DNA of 5,303 nt, taken from positions 1-5,303 of the forward strand of contig CALFNW010000033.1 in NCBI GenBank assembly GCA_937902275.1, given 5' to 3'. This document shows positions 4,317-5,303 of this stretch, one piece after another. The position numbers and the translations under genes were made by a program. The notes under the pieces were generated by a model that saw only the letters and a program-made list of their open reading frames with translations, was not told the origin of the DNA and searched no databases. Origin of the DNA: UBA4717 sp002404395. GTDB taxonomy: Bacteria > Bacillota > Clostridia > Oscillospirales > CAG-272. How positions within the stretch are numbered: the first letter of the stretch is position 1; every line of letters starts with the position of its first letter.

Positions 4317-5162
4317 CTAACAATTCTTTTCGGATTCGGATATAAACTCACGCGGCGAAATGCCTGTGTGTTTTTTGAAAAAACGGCTGAAGTACGCGGC
4401 ATCATCAAACCCGAGCAGATCTCCCGTTTCGCTGACGTTATACATACCGCTTGACAGCAAGGATTTGGCGCGTTCAAGCTTTTGCAAATTGCGATATTCG
4501 ATAGGCGACATTCCGGCATAGCGCACGAATATGCGCCTGAACAAGCTTGCGCTCATTCCGCATAGTTTACTGATTTCATCTATGCTCAGATGTTGGTCCG
4601 GATTATTTTCCAGATAATCAATACCGGGCTTTATTCGCTTGAAAAATGTGCTTTTTAATTCTTCTCCGCGTTTATTCATTATTATCGCGGAAAGCAGAGA
4701 ATAAAACGCGCTCTTAAACTGAGTGGTGCGCGAGCGCGGGGAATTTGCCGCATCGAGCAGTTTTATAAATGCGGCTTCGATCCTTTCGGAATTATCGAAC
4801 ACGAGCTTTGTGATCCGATCTGACAGCGCAAAATCGCCGTCACAGTCGAACAATTTAAAGTTGATAAGCAGTGTATCCGCGTCGCCATGTTCAAAAGAGC
4901 TGTCGGCGGCGGGAGCAAACACGGTTTTATACTTTGCACCTGTCGGTATATATACAAGCTCTCCCGGGAACGCGCGAAATTTACTGCCGTCATCAAGCTC
5001 ATATTCTCCGGACACCTTTTTGAAAAACAGTAACGCATCATTACCGCGTGGATGCGTCAGCGTATTAAAAACATTCGTACTTTGCCAATACTGCGCCATT
5101 GCGAACAAGTCTCTTGCGAAAAAGTCAATATTATCAAGCTTGAATATATCAATTATTCTCAT
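4317..5162 (-). CDS. AraC/XylS-family transcriptional regulator with cupin-like sensor domain
   Basis: This 281-aa cytoplasmic DNA-binding regulator has two domains. Residues 1 to about 110 form an AraC-type cupin-like sensor: LLFFKKVSGEYELDDGSKFRAFPGELVYIPTG (44-75) is the typical small-ligand beta-barrel with its FxAFPGELVYIP turn. A helical linker runs to about 185. The C-terminal AraC domain has helix-turn-helix 1 in LSIDEISKLCGMSASLFRRIF (192-212). Helix-turn-helix 2 and the family signature are NVSETGDLLGFDDAAYFSRFF (242-262) and KKHTGISPREF (263-273). The start at 5162 is supported by GGAGGG (plus 5168-5173) five bases upstream. It stands alone on the minus strand, divergent from a gene beginning just past the right edge, which is its most likely target. 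The ligand is unknown. Regulators of this shape in Clostridia often control carbohydrate use genes (inference). Confidence 0.94.
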   Translation of the reverse strand: MRIIDIFKLDNIDFFARDLFAMAQYWQSTNVFNTLTHPRGNDALLFFKKVSGEYELDDGSKFRAFPGELVYIPTGAKYKTVFAPAADSSFEHGDADTLLINFKLFDCDGDFALSDRITKLVFDNSERIEAAFIKLLDAANSPRSRTTQFKSAFYSLLSAIIMNKRGEELKSTFFKRIKPGIDYLENNPDQHLSIDEISKLCGMSASLFRRIFVRYAGMSPIEYRNLQKLERAKSLLSSGMYNVSETGDLLGFDDAAYFSRFFKKHTGISPREFISESEKNC

Positions 5163-5190
5163 GACCGCCCTCCGACTTGCACTTGATACA

Positions 5191-5219
5191 ATGATATCAC
5201 AAAGTCTGTGCTAAGTCAA
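5191..5219 (-). promoter_or_regulatory. Promoter of the AraC-family regulator (extended -10)
   Basis: On the minus strand the -35 is TTGACT (plus 5214-5219), the spacer is 17 bases, and the -10 is TATCAT (plus 5191-5196) preceded by TGA, an extended -10 context. The start site would lie near 5184, giving a leader of roughly 20 bases to the ATG. Confidence 0.75.
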
Positions 5220-5223
5220 TGGT

Positions 5224-5245
5224 GTATCGAAAAGTCCAAGTATCG
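5224..5245. promoter_or_regulatory. Candidate operator: GTATCG direct repeat between divergent promoters
   Basis: GTATCG occurs at 5224-5229 and 5240-5245, in the same orientation with a 16-base period. A mirrored GATACA lies at 5185-5190 beside the AraC promoter. The direct repeats abut the weak -35 position of the rightward promoter, where an AraC activator would bind. Assignment to the AraC protein is inference from position. Confidence 0.35.
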
Positions 5246-5257
5246 TGTTTGTAGGAT

Positions 5258-5263
5258 TACAAT
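5258..5263 (+). promoter_or_regulatory. Probable -10 box of the gene beyond the right edge
   Basis: TACAAT at 5258-5263 is a good -10, but the matching position upstream (about 5235-5240, TCCAAG) is a poor -35. This is the pattern expected of an activator-dependent promoter. It would give a leader running to the ribosome binding site at the window end. Confidence 0.4.
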
Positions 5264-5296
5264 AGATGTGTTACAGAGAATAAAAAAAGAGTGACG

Positions 5297-5303
5297 AAAG
5301 GAG
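5297..5303 (+). promoter_or_regulatory. Ribosome binding site of a gene starting outside the window
   Basis: The window ends in AAAGGAG, a near-perfect Shine-Dalgarno, following an A-rich leader. A plus-strand start codon is expected about 5-10 bases beyond the edge. That gene is divergent from the AraC regulator. Confidence 0.75.

Noticed and set aside
4723..5214. Plus-strand frame of 163 codons opposite the AraC gene
   Set aside because: It is the antisense of the AraC sensor domain, with Ser/Leu-rich composition typical of a shadow frame.

Overview
The window most likely comes from a gut-type member of the Clostridia (Bacillota, Oscillospiraceae/Ruminococcaceae-like). The basis is moderate GC content, strong AGGAGG-type ribosome binding sites, clean sigma-A promoters with TG extensions, and the protein types present: a short peptide deformylase with a GMAAN motif, a flavoredoxin-like flavin reductase, a DUF1963 (YwqG) protein and a YdeI/OmdA protein. 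This placement is inferred from protein resemblance read by eye, not from a database search.

Layout. Positions 1-72 hold no complete gene, only a small dyad. An extended -10 promoter at 73-101 then drives a plus-strand run of genes with short gaps or overlaps. In order these are an unrecognised protein with a possible nuclease-like D...ExK pattern (148-684), a flavin reductase family protein (708-1265), a peptide deformylase (1265-1690, sharing one base with the preceding stop), a DUF1963/YwqG protein split by a one-base shift in an A6 run (1714-1806 and 1806-2600), and a YdeI/OmdA-like protein (2632-3204). After a roughly 215-base gap holding a possible 24-codon leader ORF comes a stand-alone PAS-domain protein (3420-3800). 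From 3801 to 4316 there is no protein gene. This stretch holds two minus-strand hairpin terminators, a pair of GTGGTCA direct repeats, and tRNA-Pro(GGG) on the minus strand with its own near-consensus promoter and phased A-tracts upstream. An AraC-family regulator with a cupin-like N-terminus lies on the minus strand (4317-5162). The window ends in a divergent intergenic region whose last seven bases are the ribosome binding site of a plus-strand gene that begins just outside.

How the parts fit. The plus-strand genes look like a small accessory or stress cluster (flavin/redox, N-formyl removal, DUF1963, OmdA-type, PAS) that could be co-transcribed at least from 708 to about 3204. No pathway ties them together clearly. 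The AraC regulator probably controls the divergent gene beyond the right edge, whose promoter has a recognisable -10 but a poor -35. I found no CRISPR array, complete insertion sequence, rRNA or convincing new multi-gene system. The points most worth a second look are the split DUF1963 gene, the first gene with its abrupt left boundary, the tRNA-proximal repeats, and the small ORF before the PAS gene.
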